Assembly: GCF_047511655.1 (NCBI RefSeq)
Contig: NC_133386.1
Coordinates: forward strand, 169,901,146-169,965,145
DNA from: Castor canadensis
Taxonomy: Eukaryota; Chordata; Mammalia; Rodentia; Castoridae
Length of the DNA: 64,000 nucleotides
Direction of reading: 5' to 3'
A program made the position numbers and the translations under genes. Each line of letters opens with the position of its first letter. Positions within the stretch are counted from its first letter, which is position 1. The notes beneath the pieces are model-generated. The model searched no databases. It had not been told where the DNA came from and saw only the letters and a list, made by a program, of their open reading frames with translations. Positions 42,856 through 53,125 of this stretch are shown here, one piece after another.

Positions 42856-43019
42856 TCTTTACATCAAAAGAAGAAGCAAACTTTTTCATCGGTCGCCGCC
42901 TTCTATACAATAGATTTGATTTGGAGCTCTTCACCCCCGGTGACCTAGAAAGAGAGTGCTATGAGGAGATTTGTAACTATGAGGAAGCCAGAGAGATCTT
43001 TATGGATGAAGATAAAATG
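42856..43019 (+). CDS. PRRG4: PRRG4 coding exon 2 (propeptide end and Gla domain)
   Basis: The acceptor TTTTTCATTTATTAG precedes 164 nt; the donor is ATG|GTAATT (phase 0). It encodes residues 35-89. The propeptide ends in the basic pair R48-R49. The Gla domain follows: E58, E66, E68, E71, E72, E77, E78, E81 and E86 are candidates for gamma-carboxylation, and C69/C74 form the hexapeptide disulfide loop. ELFTPGDLERECYEEICNYE holds the LEREC signature of all Gla proteins. Calcium-bound Gla residues would dock on anionic phospholipid. From memory, the human protein has H at 47 and N at 70, where G and Y stand here. Retention of the downstream intron would stop translation at 43202 and give a membrane-less Gla fragment. 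Confidence 0.97.
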
Positions 43020-43554
43020 GTAATTTGGTGGATTATGTTAATTGGCTGGAAACCTACTCAATTGTACTTCAGAAAATGGCACTTACAGTCACTGTATAGA
43101 TTTTCTTCTTTAAACAATATCACAATTGTGTACCTGTTATCTCTTTCTACTTACCTTAAAATGCTAATTACCCTATTTAGCCTTGGCTTTATCCTTAATT
43201 AGCTGGGTTTATAAGTAATTAGCAAATTATGGGCTTTGCTGTGATTTTGTGTGTTGAATGTTTATTATATTTAAAAATGGCCTCAGAGCAGAATGAATTA
43301 AACTTCAAGGTATTATTTGAGGACTAGGAGTACAAGTCTTGGGATTCAGTCCCCAACACTTCCTCCCAAAATGATATTACTTGAATTGGTGCTCTGACTC
43401 AGCAGAGCACTCAGTGCTTCAAACTCAGAGCAATTTCTCCTCAGTAAGCTTACCTTTCTTTGATTACCCACATTTATATTTCAAGTACTTATTAACCATC
43501 TGCTGTACACTGGTGCTCTGCTAACATTGAGGGTACAAAATATGTATCCCCTGT
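43020..43554 (+). other. PRRG4 intron 2, proximal part
   Basis: Unique AT-rich sequence with a short ID fragment at about 43325-43370 (GGGATTCAGTCCCCAACACT). Confidence 0.45.
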
Positions 43555-43683
43555 TTTGCATTGGGTATTTTGGAGATAGGGTTGCTTGAACTATTTGCCT
43601 GGGTTGGCTTCAAACTTAGATCCTCCTGATCTCTGCCTTCTGAGTAGCTAGGATTACAGGCGTGAGCCATTGGGACCTGGCTG
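43555..43683 (-). repeat. B1-like half of a composite SINE
   Basis: TTGGAGATAGGGTTGCTTGA and GCTAGGATTACAGGCGTGAG; the ID half is absent. Confidence 0.82.
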
Positions 43684-44189
43684 CAAACCCATTTTCATGT
43701 TTTGTCATGGTTCCTTAAAATCTGCTTCAATTCTTTTCAATAACAGAGAATCTAAACTGTCTCAGGGATGTCTTTCCAAGTCAATAAATAGTTTTCAATA
43801 AAATCTCATTGCAAAATATGGAATCCCTAACAGAAAAATTCAACCACGATAATGGGTCCATAGCCTCCACTTGCACCTTTGGTACTTTCACCACCTCTCA
43901 AATGTAATGGTTCCCCTGATGTATTAGCAAGGGCCCAGTCAGATGAGGGGAGAGTAGCAGAGCACGGTAGTAGAGAGCTGGGACTGGCAGTAATCACTTA
44001 ATGAATTAAGCAGGCAACAGAGACAGCGTGGGAAGTAGTGCTTTAATTCGAGTGAGTCATACCCTCCAGCTGGAATGAATTGGTGTCTTACCTCTGACAC
44101 ACGCCAGGAGTTTACTATCCCTAGTCTAGGTCATTGGGAACAAGTGAAATATAAATTACAGAAATTTGAAAATTCTATCTTTTCCTTAG
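43684..44189 (+). other. PRRG4 intron 2, distal part
   Basis: No repeat or ORF recognised. Confidence 0.4.
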
Positions 44190-44238
44190 ATGACATTTTG
44201 GCAGGACTATTCAATTAAAGGACCAAGCACAAAACCAG
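44190..44238 (+). CDS. PRRG4: PRRG4 coding exon 3 (end of Gla domain)
   Basis: A 49-nt exon between TTTTCCTTAG and CCAG|GTAAGG. It encodes MTFWQDYSIKGPSTKP (residues 90-105) plus one base. FWxxY is the aromatic stack that closes Gla domains. Small exons carrying this segment are typical of vitamin-K-dependent proteins, which supports the assignment despite its size. Confidence 0.95.
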
Positions 44239-44679
44239 GTAAGGCAAGAAGTGAACATTTTAATGTTTTCATTGCCCTCTCTCTATTATAATACATTTTA
44301 ATTTTGTTGTTTGAGTTTGGTTATTGCACAACATACACGTACCTTGTAAATCCAAAGAAGATTTCTCAATTATATACTCGGGCTATCTGAGACAAGATCT
44401 GTTTACACACTGCAAATCAAGTTTGGTGAGATATTAGGGAAATGAGATAATAGGCTTAAAGCTGTTTAAAACAACTCAGGTAGAAGTCAAGACTTGCACA
44501 GAATAAAAATAAGACTCTGTTAGTTTCAAGTCATAAACTAGTTTAACTCTTATTTTTTGTTTTGTTTTGTTTTTTGGTTTTTTTTCTTTTATTTTTTCCC
44601 CCCTGCCCTCACCCTCTTTTTTCTTTTTTATCATTACAAGTAATGAAATTCTTATGGTAGGTAAATTAAGATTGTTGGA
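44239..44679 (+). other. PRRG4 intron 3, proximal part
   Basis: AT-rich, with a T-rich tract at 44552-44632 and nothing recognised. Confidence 0.4.
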
Positions 44680-44752
44680 TGGGGCTTGCGGGTAGAGTGC
44701 ATGCTTAGTGTGCATTAGACCCTGAGTTCAAGCTCCAGCACTCCCCCCAAAA
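44680..44752 (+). repeat. ID-like SINE
   Basis: GGGGCTTGCGGGTAGAGTGC and GAGTTCAAGCTCCAGCACTC. Confidence 0.82.
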
Positions 44753-44829
44753 AATGTTGGATAGAATTAAGTAACTTCTAAAGAAGAGAAATCCTTCATC
44801 TTCTCTATATTGGTAATCTCAAGCTGGGG

Positions 44830-45330
44830 TATTTTTAGTTTATTTTTTATTGATATAACTATACAAATTTAGGAGATGCAGTATGATATATTAATACAGG
44901 TATAAAATGTGTAATGATCAAAGCAGAATAACTAGCTTATCTTATCAGATCAAACATTTGTCATTTCTTTGGAGTAAGAATACTCAAAATTCTCTCTTCT
45001 AGCACTTTGGAACATCCAATAAATTATTAACTATTCTCACCATGCTGTGATATAGACACCAGTTTTGTGCCTTTTCTATCCCTCCCTCCACTTTACCTTG
45101 CTAACTGCTTTTTAGTCATGTATTTATTTATTTATTTTTGCCAGTTATTCTCTTAGGTAGGACCAATCACCCCCCATAGGAGATTATATGATATAACTAT
45201 ACCAAGTTGCTCAATAAATTTGACTAGTTAATACCAAAATTTGTCTAGTTGATCAAAGAATCTGTTTATCCACTTACTGTTGGATATTATCCATTTACTA
45301 TGACCTATTTAAAATAAATAAAAGAATAAG
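44830..45330 (-). repeat. Old L1 (L1M-type) 3' UTR
   Basis: Antisense strings TGTGTAATGATCAAAGCAGA, CAAACATTTGTCATTTCTTT and AAAATTCTCTCTTCTAGCAC are diagnostic of L1 3' UTR. Confidence 0.75.
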
Positions 45331-45392
45331 CATAATTAGGACTCTTAGAAATAAGTATTATTTATATTTTTTTCAGGTGGATTCTCTAGCAC

Positions 45393-45393
<1 letters not shown>

Positions 45394-45431
<38 letters not shown>
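45394..45431. repeat. (TG)n microsatellite
   Basis: About 17 TG units directly before a SINE. Confidence 0.92.
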
Positions 45432-46065
45432 TCCTAGGGTTTGAACTCAGGGCCTCACACTTGTGAGGCTAGTGGTCTGCCACTCAAGCCACACTCCCAT
45501 TCCTTTTTGCTTTAGTTTGTTTTTCAGGTACAGTCTCTCTCTTTTTATTAGCATACATTAATTGCACAGGAGGATTCATTATGACATTTCTGAATATGCT
45601 TACATTGTACATTGGTTAGATCATTCCCACCATCTCTCCCTCTCATTCCCTTCCCTGCTCTACCTAAAGCAATTGCAAAAATTTCAGTGTTCTAGTTCAT
45701 ATATGTATACCAATCACATTGGCTATATTCACCCTCTTTCATCGCCTCCATTTACCTTTCCCCTTCCCACAAATATTCACTCCCCCCCGCCCACCCCCAC
45801 CCCCACCCCCACCCCCAGGACCTATTTTACAGTCCTGTTCTTCAGTTTTAATTCTAAAAGTAGTGTTCAAAGTAGTTTCTCAGCGTATCTCAGCAGTGAG
45901 TATATTGTACTTTGGTCAGTCGAACCTCCTCTGTTACTTTCCCTTCCTCTTTCCCTTTTACCCCTTATTATTCAACAGCTTTCAGTGGATGGATACAGTG
46001 TCTCCATTTTGTTTGGGCCCCCTAACTGCTGGGCTTATGGGTGTGAGGCACAACACCTGGCTCTA
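45432..46065 (-). repeat. ID + B1-like composite SINE split by an L1
   Basis: The ID half is 45432-45540 (GGGTTTGAACTCAGGGCCTC) and the B1-like end is 45994-46065 (CTGCTGGGCTTATGGGTGTG). Confidence 0.8.
45541..45993 (-). mobile_element. 5'-truncated L1, 3' UTR, inserted in a SINE
   Basis: TACAGTCTCTCT (45529-45540) and TACAGTGTCTCC (45994-46005) are a degenerate target duplication. The insert has a T-rich start, a (CCCCCA)n tract at about 45786-45820 and L1 3' UTR text. The 169-codon ORF at 45562-46071 is antisense readthrough of this C-rich tract. Confidence 0.7.
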
Positions 46066-46189
46066 ACATAGACTGTTAAAAGAAATGATTATCAATGATT
46101 ACATGCTTAATAATGTGTTACATTTATTAAAGTCATAAATGATGTTTTTCACTTATTATGTTTATGTTGTTTTAATGATTTCTCTTAAG

Positions 46190-46322
46190 ATGGTAACAGA
46201 GAAAAAGTCGATGTTATGGGCCTTCTGACTGGATTAATTGCTGCTGGAGTATTTTTGGTTATTTTTGGATTATTTGGTTACTATCTTTGTATCACCAAGT
46301 GTAATAGACAATCACATTTAAG
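46190..46322 (+). CDS. PRRG4: PRRG4 coding exon 4 (transmembrane segment)
   Basis: 133 nt between TTTCTCTTAAG and TTAAG|GTAAGT. It encodes residues 106-149 and part of 150. DGNREKVDVMG is the extracellular stalk; GLLTGLIAAGVFLVIFGLFG, extended to about 139, is the single transmembrane helix; and CITKCNRQSH starts the cytoplasmic side, with basic residues and two cysteines that could be palmitoylated. The orientation (Gla domain outside, tail inside) follows from the signal peptide plus the positive-inside charges. Confidence 0.97.
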
Positions 46323-46379
46323 GTAAGTAATAATATTTAAATACATTATTACACTTTCCATATTGTTATTTTAAAGGGA

Positions 46380-46960
46380 CTCAAACAAATGACTGCCTAC
46401 TTTTTAAATTAACTTTGCATTTTGAGAATAACATTAGATAATCAGGTAGGTTGCAAAGATAGTACAGAGATCCCATAATCCTTTAACCAGTTCCCACTGT
46501 TACCAATTACATTACCATAGTAGTTTTTGTTGTTGTTGTTTTGGTGGTATTGGGATTTGAACTCAGGGCCTCATACTTGCTAGGTAGGCACTCTACCACT
46601 TGATCAACTCTGCCAACCCTGTTTTGTGTGGGATAATTTTGAGACATAGTCTATTTGCCCTGGTTGACCTTGAGCCTCGATCCTCCTGATCTCTGCTTCC
46701 TGAGTAGCTAGGATTACAGGTGTGAAATGCCAGCACCCAAATGCCATAGTAGATTTGACAAAAGTAACAGAACAACCTTACAACATCACCATCAACTGAG
46801 CTCCAAACTTCATTTTCATTTCATTAGTTTTCCATTAGGGTCCTCTTTCTGCTCTAGGATCCAGTCAAGATATCATATTGCATTTACTTGTCATGTCTTT
46901 CCAGAATCCTTTAGTCTAGCAGTTGTTTGGTGGCTTAATTTAACACAAACAGCAACAATT
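46380..46960. repeat. Probable old L1 remnant split by a SINE
   Basis: GTAGGTTGCAAAGATAGTAC before, and ACAAAAGTAACAGAACAACC after the SINE; the L1MC-like nature is a guess. Confidence 0.4.
46513..46735 (-). repeat. ID + B1-like composite SINE with target site duplication
   Basis: GGTATTGGGATTTGAACTCA and GCTAGGATTACAGGTGTGAA; CCATAGTAG occurs just before and just after the element. Confidence 0.9.
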
Positions 46961-47000
46961 AAATGATACTATTTCAAAATCTTAAAAAGAAAATGTCAGA

Positions 47001-47088
47001 ACTGGGTGTGGTGGTGCACACCTGTAATTCTAGCACTCAGGAGGCTGAGGCAGGAGGATTTCAAGTTTGAGGCCATCCTCTCATTTTA
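47001..47088 (+). repeat. B1-like SINE, 3' truncated
   Basis: ACTGGGTGTGGTGGTGCACA and GAGGCTGAGGCAGGAGGATT. Confidence 0.88.
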
Positions 47089-47209
47089 AAAGATGATTGC
47101 ATAACTATTCAAGTCCAAATGCGATTTAAATGTAGACCAATAAGAAACCAGAAGAGTTTAATTACAGCTGTTTGAATTAATTGTGATAAGATAGTTCTTA
47201 ATTATGTCA

Positions 47210-47400
47210 TATCAGATAGAAATGAAAAATAGAATAACTTGTAGAGGAAGAGTGCCCATCTGGGAATTAGGAGGCAAAAGTTCTCATGGTAATTCTGCCA
47301 CTATTTAACTATGGATCTAGAAGCAAATTCCTTGATTTCTTGAGTTTTCTTCCTCTGTAAGATGGGGGAGTGGCTTTGATTCCCCTTAATGCCATATACA
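47210..47400 (+). repeat. Probable MIR element
   Basis: AATTCTGCCACTATTTAACT and TTCTTCCTCTGTAAGATGGG resemble the MIR core. Confidence 0.6.
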
Positions 47401-47465
47401 TTTTTCTTTTACCAAAGACAAAAATAAATTTCATGCCCTTGGTTGTTAGGTTGTCAGAATCAGAA

Positions 47466-47640
47466 TTTTTTTTTTCAGTACTGGTGACTAAACCTGGGAC
47501 ATCACACTTACCAGGCAAGTACACTACCACTTAAGCTCTGCTTTCAGAACCTTTCAATTCGTTGCCTTTGCCTGGCCTGCCCTTGAACGCTCCCTGCCTC
47601 TGACTCCCAAGTAGCTGGTGTGCACCACCACAGCCAACTA
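47466..47640 (-). repeat. ID + B1-like SINE units
   Basis: GTACTGGTGACTAAACCTGG with CTACCACTTAAGCTCTGC, then CCCAAGTAGCTGGTGTGCAC. Confidence 0.75.
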
Positions 47641-47682
47641 TAATAAGAGTTTTTAAAGTTATTTGTTTAAAACCCCAAAAAA

Positions 47683-47776
47683 GGTTGGAGGTGGGATGGA
47701 GGTATGGCTTAAGTAATAGAGCATCTGCCTAGAAAGCTACAGGCTCTGAGTTCAAACCCCAGAACTGCCAAAAAAA
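47683..47776 (+). repeat. ID-like SINE
   Basis: GGGATGGAGGTATGGCTTAA and GAGTTCAAACCCCAGAACTG. Confidence 0.88.
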
Positions 47777-47982
47777 GGAACCTTTTACATATATAGAACT
47801 AAATGAAATTAGTAAATATAAGAGATTCATTTCCCTTAAAATTTAGTAAAAGGAGGTCATTTCATTTCATCTGTATCACTTAAAATTATTTCCTTGAGAG
47901 ATTAGGAAAATAATTAGGATAAAATAGACTTTATCCTATTTTGTGCTTACAAAAGCAATACACGGGTTATTTAAAACTTCAG
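47777..47982. other. AT-rich intron sequence
   Basis: Nothing recognised. Confidence 0.35.
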
Positions 47983-48066
47983 GGCTGGAAGTGTAGCTTG
48001 GTGGCAGAGCACTTTCCTAGCATTTGTGAGGGCCTGGGTTCAATCCCCAGCACTGAAGGAAAAAAA
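47983..48066 (+). repeat. ID-like SINE, classic type
   Basis: GGGCTGGAAGTGTAGCTTGG and GGGTTCAATCCCCAGCACTG. Confidence 0.9.
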
Positions 48067-48123
48067 ACTTCCAAAACTTCAAATACTATAGAAAGATAGA
48101 ATATCAAAAATAAAAATCCTCCC

Positions 48124-48335
48124 CCGGTGCTGGTGGCTAACACCTATAATCCTAGCTACTTGGGAGGCTGAGATAGGAAAGATTGAGGTTCAAGACCAGC
48201 CCAGGAAAATAGTTTGAGTGACCCTCATCCCCAAAATAACCAGAGCAAAATGAACTGAAGGGTGACTCAAGCAGTAAAGTGATTGCTTTGCAAATGTAAA
48301 ACCCTGAGTTCAAACCCCAAACCCACCAAAACCAC
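48124..48335 (+). repeat. B1-like + ID composite SINE
   Basis: GGTGCTGGTGGCTAACACCT, linker AAAATAACCAGAGCAAAATG, ID ending GTTCAAACCCCAAACCCACC. Confidence 0.88.
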
Positions 48336-48534
48336 AAGATAATTTTTTTAAAAAATCCTCATAACGCTACTTTTTAGTAATAACCACTCTTATGAATTTG
48401 ATATGTATTACTTTAGGCTTTTTCTATGCATTTACTAACATCTTTTGTGTTAAAAAGAAAAGATTGTTATATGTTCTCCTTTGCAATTTATCTTTGGCAC
48501 TTAACAGCATGATTTAAATATATTCTCAAAAAAA

Positions 48535-48620
48535 AGAAGAGATGGGAGTGTGGCTCAGTGGTAGAGCTTCTGCCTAGCAAGTTTGAGGTCCTGAGTTCAA
48601 GCCCCAGTACTAGAGGAGTA
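48535..48620 (+). repeat. ID-like SINE
   Basis: GATGGGAGTGTGGCTCAGTG and GAGTTCAAGCCCCAGTACTA. Confidence 0.88.
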
Positions 48621-48639
48621 AAAAACACATATATACATA

Positions 48640-49012
48640 ACATCTTAAAAATTACCATCTTAAGCTTTTTTTTTTTGAGATCAGGTCTCCATATGTAGCA
48701 CAGGCTGACTTGAACTCACAATCTCCCAAATGCTGGGTTTATACGCTTGTGCCACCACCCCTGGCTCATCTTAACCATTTTTAGGTTTACAGTTGGGTAG
48801 TAGTAAGTACATTTACATTGTTGTGCAACCAAGCTCCAGTTTTTCTTTTTCATTTCATAGAAATGAAGCGCCATACCCAGTAAACAAACAACTCCCCATT
48901 TTCCTCTTACCCCTGCAGCCCCAGGCAACCACCATTCTACCTTCTGTCTCTATGTACCTACTCTGCGACACCATAGAAGTGTTAGAATTTGTCTACTTCT
49001 GACTGATTAGTA
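48640..49012 (-). repeat. Old L1 remnant split by a B1-like SINE
   Basis: CATTTACATTGTTGTGCAAC, AACAAACAACTCCCCATTTT and GGCAACCACCATTCTACCTT are antisense L1M text. Confidence 0.7.
48667..48767 (-). repeat. B1-like SINE with target site duplication
   Basis: Poly-T, GAGATCAGGTCTCCATATGT and TGCTGGGTTTATACGCTTGT; CATCTTAA is present on both sides inside the L1. Confidence 0.85.
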
Positions 49013-49214
49013 CGGTAACTTTTAAATCATTGGGTCTCCTCAAAAAAGTTTGATTCTTCAAAAAAGATCTCCTTTATGTCTGCTGAAGTACTTTCTTATT
49101 CTAAAATGTAGTAATATGTGAGTCCTTTTTAAAATACATTGGTCTTAGCCTAGATCTTGTTTCTGGAAGAGACCAACATGTATTCTTCCATCCCAGACAC
49201 AGCAGTTGAACTAA

Positions 49215-49525
49215 GAAAGCTCTGGAGCCAGGCTGCCTAGGTTCAAATCCTTAGTACACCACTATCATTTGACTTTGGACCTGTTACTTCAATGTACACT
49301 CTGCCTTGGTTTCCCCATCAGTAAACTGAAGATAACAAGCAAAGCTACCATGTTCCACAGCTGCAAAGGAGTGTCATTTGCATGACCTGCAGTGTGAACG
49401 ATGGCCTCTGATATCTCAAACTGGATGTGAGCGTTAATGAGCTAATGTACATAAAGTACTTAAATTAGTGCTTGGTATATAGTAAGTATTCAATGAATGT
49501 TGGTCATCATTATTATTAATTTGAA
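49215..49525 (+). repeat. MIR element, long copy
   Basis: GCTCTGGAGCCAGGCTGCCT, GGTTTCCCCATCAGTAAACT, ATAAAGTACTTAAATTAGTG and TATTCAATGAATGTTGGTCA follow MIR to its 3' end, with an inserted stretch at about 49340-49435. Confidence 0.8.
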
Positions 49526-49607
49526 AACTATGGTTCTTCCGAAAGCCCACATAAGAATGACTACGTCTTCCCATCCAGTGTTGATCTTACTTTAAAAATA
49601 GTCCCAG

Positions 49608-49680
49608 GGGCTGGGGATGGTACAGGGCTTGCCTAGCAGGTACAAGATGCTGGGTTCCATCCCCTACACTTAAGAAAAGA
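49608..49680 (+). repeat. ID-like SINE, shortened A-box half
   Basis: GGGGCTGGGGATGGTACAGG and TGGGTTCCATCCCCTACACT. Confidence 0.8.
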
Positions 49681-50091
49681 AGTTCTGGACTGGGAATGAA
49701 TTGCGCATTCTGAAGCATTCATATGGAATTAAAAATCAGAAGATACACTGCAAGTAAGTTGTCCTCAAATTTGATAGCTAGCCTGGGCTACATAGATCCT
49801 GACTCAAAAACTTTTTTAGGTAGATATATAATAATTTTATGCGGCCCATGAAACCCCCCTTAGCCCATGTGTACCTGTCTTTCACATTACTTGCCACTAA
49901 CTGAGTACTCTCATTACTACTCTACCACTTTCTATTTTAGTACTCTTGGTACTTTGTACAAATGAAGCTGAGGTCCATAAAGTAGACATGGAGTGATTGT
50001 CATTTGATTGAGGTGACTAGACAGTAAAAAAAGCAACTCAAATATAAACATATGGGATATACAGTACCAAAGTTTCTGTTTTGTTTTTTGT
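49681..50091. other. Intron sequence with a B1 3' fragment
   Basis: GCTAGCCTGGGCTACATAGA at about 49781 is a B1 3' piece; the rest is unassigned. Confidence 0.5.
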
Positions 50092-50173
50092 TTTCTTGCA
50101 GTGCTGGAGCTTGAACCCAGGGCCTTACACATTCTAGGCAAGCGCTCTAGCTCTGAGCTATATCCCCAGCCCA
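50092..50173 (-). repeat. ID-like SINE, classic type
   Basis: GCAGTGCTGGAGCTTGAACC and TGAGCTATATCCCCAGCCC. Confidence 0.88.
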
Positions 50174-50379
50174 GAACGCTCCTTGAAAATGGTTGGGAAT
50201 GCTTAGATTTGATGAGGGTAGAATATAATTAGTCACTTTAAAGGACATGAGGTTTGAAGGAAATTACTGAGGAGGATGTTCCAAGAAAGTGGAACCACAG
50301 GAGCAAAGATGTGGATGGGTCAAGTATCACTTATCTGAAATGCTTAGGTTTTTGTTAGTTTTTTTCTTTTTTTTAATGT

Positions 50380-50712
50380 TTTATTCTTTTAGCAATACTG
50401 AGGTTTGAACTCAGGACCCCATGCTTTCGAGGCAAGCGCTTTATCACTTGAGCCACACTACCAACCCTTTTGTTGTAGGTTGTTTTTTTGATAGGATCTC
50501 ACTTTTTGCCCAGAGACAACCCTGGACTGTGATCCTCCCACCTATGCCTCTGGAGTAGCAGGGTTTACAGGAGCGTCCCAGCATGTCCAGCTTATTTACT
50601 GAGATTGAGTCTCACTAACTTTTTTTGCCTGGGCTGCCCTCAAACCTTCATCCTCCCAATCTCTGCCTCCCAAGTAGCTGGAATTACAGATATGAGCCAC
50701 AATACCCAGCTC
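50380..50712 (-). repeat. Trimeric SINE: ID + two B1-like units
   Basis: ATACTGAGGTTTGAACTCAG (ID), ATAGGATCTCACTTTTTGCC (first B1-like unit) and GAGTCTCACTAACTTTTTTT (second unit), ending AATACCCAGCT. Confidence 0.88.
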
Positions 50713-51187
50713 CCAAAAGTATTTTAGATTTAGAATTTTTAAAAAATTTATATTTACATATACATAATAATATATCTTGGGGATGGGACATAAATCCAAA
50801 TACAAAATTTATTTATGTTTCATATACACCTTATACACACAACCTGAAAATAATTTTATACAGTACATTTAGTGTGCTTGCATTTTGATTGTATCCCATT
50901 CAAGAAGGTCAGGTGTATAGAATCATGTCAGTGCTCAAAAAAGTTTGATTTCAGAGCATTTTGTGTTTTCAATTTTTTTGATTCAGGATGTTCAACCTGT
51001 GCTACCAAGACTCACATAGGAAATGACAAGGAAAATATACTTGACCAAACATCTAAGAACTCTGATGGAGAGTCCTAAGGGACTGGGCAAATTGCTGGAT
51101 AATTGGAACACCAGCCTAAAGGGATCTACATTTGAATTGCCATGCATGACAGCAGGGGGCACTCAAGTAGAGAATTAAAAGGAAAAC
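50713..51187. other. AT-rich intron sequence
   Basis: Nothing recognised; the short ORFs have no family. Confidence 0.35.
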
Positions 51188-51302
51188 TGTCCAGTGCCAT
51201 CCTGCCTCGGGAGGCTGAGGCAGGATGAGCACAATTCCAGGCCAACCTGGGCTGCATAGTGAGGCTCTGTCTCAAAAGCAAGAAAAAAAAAAAAAAAAAA
51301 AA
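51188..51302 (+). repeat. B1-like SINE, 5' truncated, long A tail
   Basis: GAGGCTGAGGCAGGATGAGC and CTGGGCTGCATAGTGAGGCT, with a run of about 20 A. Confidence 0.88.
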
Positions 51303-51534
51303 GGGGGGAAGTTTTTGAGAAAGAAAAGTAGTAATATGCTACATTCTAGAAGCACAGTGGTGACTAAAGTAGATATAGCGCCTGTCTTGTGGGGTTTATG
51401 GTAAGTTTTACTTAAGAGAAAGTGCTGGAACGGGGAGAAACTGGAGGGCAGGAAAACCAAGGAGGAGGCCAGCGTGGCAATGCAGCTGTAGGAGGACATG
51501 ATGCCTGATAGAAAGATCTAGAGGATTAGAGGCT

Positions 51535-51622
51535 GATGGGAGAATGCAAATTGGACCTTAGCGCCTGCCTAGCAAGCACAAGGCCCTGAGCTCAAACCCC
51601 AGTACCACCCAAAAAAAAAGTT
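51535..51622 (+). repeat. ID-like SINE, 5' truncated
   Basis: GCGCCTGCCTAGCAAGCACA and GAGCTCAAACCCCAGTACCA. Confidence 0.85.
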
Positions 51623-51988
51623 TGATGAGGGTATGGAGAAACTGGATCCTCACATACATTGCTGGCAGAAATATAAAATGGTGCTGCAACTGTGGAAAAC
51701 AGCCTGACAATTCTTCAGAAAGTTAATGTAGAGTTGCTCTATGACCCAACAGTTGTGCTTGTGTATATACCCAAGAGAACTGAAAACAGAGACTTACACA
51801 GATACTTGCACACCAATGTTTGCAGCAGCATTCTTCATAATAGCCAGCTGGTGGGTGGAAACAATCCAAGTGTCCATCAACAGATGAGTAGATACACAAA
51901 ATGTGCAATGGTCATAAAATGGAATATTATTAAAGCATAAAAAGGAATGAAATTTTGATGCATGCTGCAACATGGGTGAATCTGAAAC

Positions 51989-52664
51989 TGGAGTTTTGGA
52001 CCCAAGGCCCAAACTCCAGAGATTCAGGAGTTTGAGCTGATGTCAGGTCCGGCCGCCTGCCCCTAAATGCTAAATAAAGAGGCATGGCAAAGGCAGAGAA
52101 AGGAGGTTTATTACACAACTCGGGGCATGCCGTGGGAAGGGGCAGAGTAGGCACTCAGCTCATCCTCAGCCATCTTCGGAGTACAGACATAAGCTATAGA
52201 TTTAAATAGACAAAAGAACTGGGGGTGGGGGAAAAAGGTATGCGTAAACAGCCCCAGTCACAGGTGTGTTCTGGTTGACCATTATCTCAGTGCAAGGGTT
52301 CCCAGAGGGGTTCCAGAGATGTTATCGCTGTCATCACTTGAGGGGAGCAATCTGGTTCCCATGAGATGATTACGCCTGCTCCAGGGTGCAGCATCATCAT
52401 TATAGGTAATTGTCCTCATTTGGAGGGGTAGTCTGTCCCGCAAGTCCCACTGTTCCTTATGGGAAGTTTCAATCCCTTGCCATAAAGGCAAAGGGACCTT
52501 GGAATCCAAGGTGATTGCAAAGTGACTGTAAAGAGAATGATTTAGAACAAAGATAGATACAAAATGGAGGCAGGGATGCTAAGCTTCTCCTGCTTTTAGT
52601 TAATTTGTAACCCCAAGTAAGTAGTCAGTGCTTTTCAGCAAATGCAGTTGAAGCACCTTTTACA
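51989..52664 (-). mobile_element. Solo LTR of an endogenous retrovirus, family not identified
   Basis: A 676-bp block that interrupts the L1. It starts TGGAGTTTTG and ends CCTTTTACA (TG...CA borders). On the - strand an AATAAACCTCC polyadenylation signal lies near 52105-52115, so the LTR points left. Flanks AATCTGAAAC and AATCTTGAGAAC are similar but not a clean duplication. No viral gene is attached. Confidence 0.7.
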
Positions 52665-52796
52665 AATCTTGAGAACTTTATACCAATTGAAAGAAGCCAG
52701 ATGCAAAAAGATAATTATTGTATGATTCCAACTATATGAAATATCTCAAATAGGCAAATTCTTAGCGACAAAAAGTAGATGGGAAGATAGGGTTGT

Positions 52797-53125
52797 CTTA
52801 GTGCATTTGTGCTGCTGTAACAATGACCGTGTATTTTGTTCAGAACAGAAATTTATTTCTCACAATTCTAGAGGTTGGGAAGTCCAAGATCAATGTTTTG
52901 GTGTCCAGTAAGGGCCCAAGTCTCCACTTCTAACAGGGTGAATGCTGCATCTTCTAGAGAGGAGGAGCATTGTTCCTCATGAGGCGTTTTTATAGTGGCA
53001 TTACTTCATTCGTAAGGACAGAACGCTCACCACCTAAACAAAGGCCCCACCTCCCAACACTGTTGCACTGAAGATTTAAGTTTCACCATGAGTTTTGGAG
53101 GGGACAAAAGCATTCAAAACATAGT
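52797..53125 (-). mobile_element. MaLR-type solo LTR (MLT1/MST-like)
   Basis: Antisense LTR text: GTGCATTTGTGCTGCTGTAA, AGAAATTTATTTCTCACAAT, GGGAAGTCCAAGATCAATGT, GGCCCCACCTCCCAACACTG and TTTTGGAGGGGACAAAAGCA. This is the second insertion in the same L1. Confidence 0.82.

Noticed and set aside
45562..46071. 169-codon ORF rich in proline
   Set aside because: It lies antisense across an L1 3' UTR and its C-rich tract and runs into a SINE.
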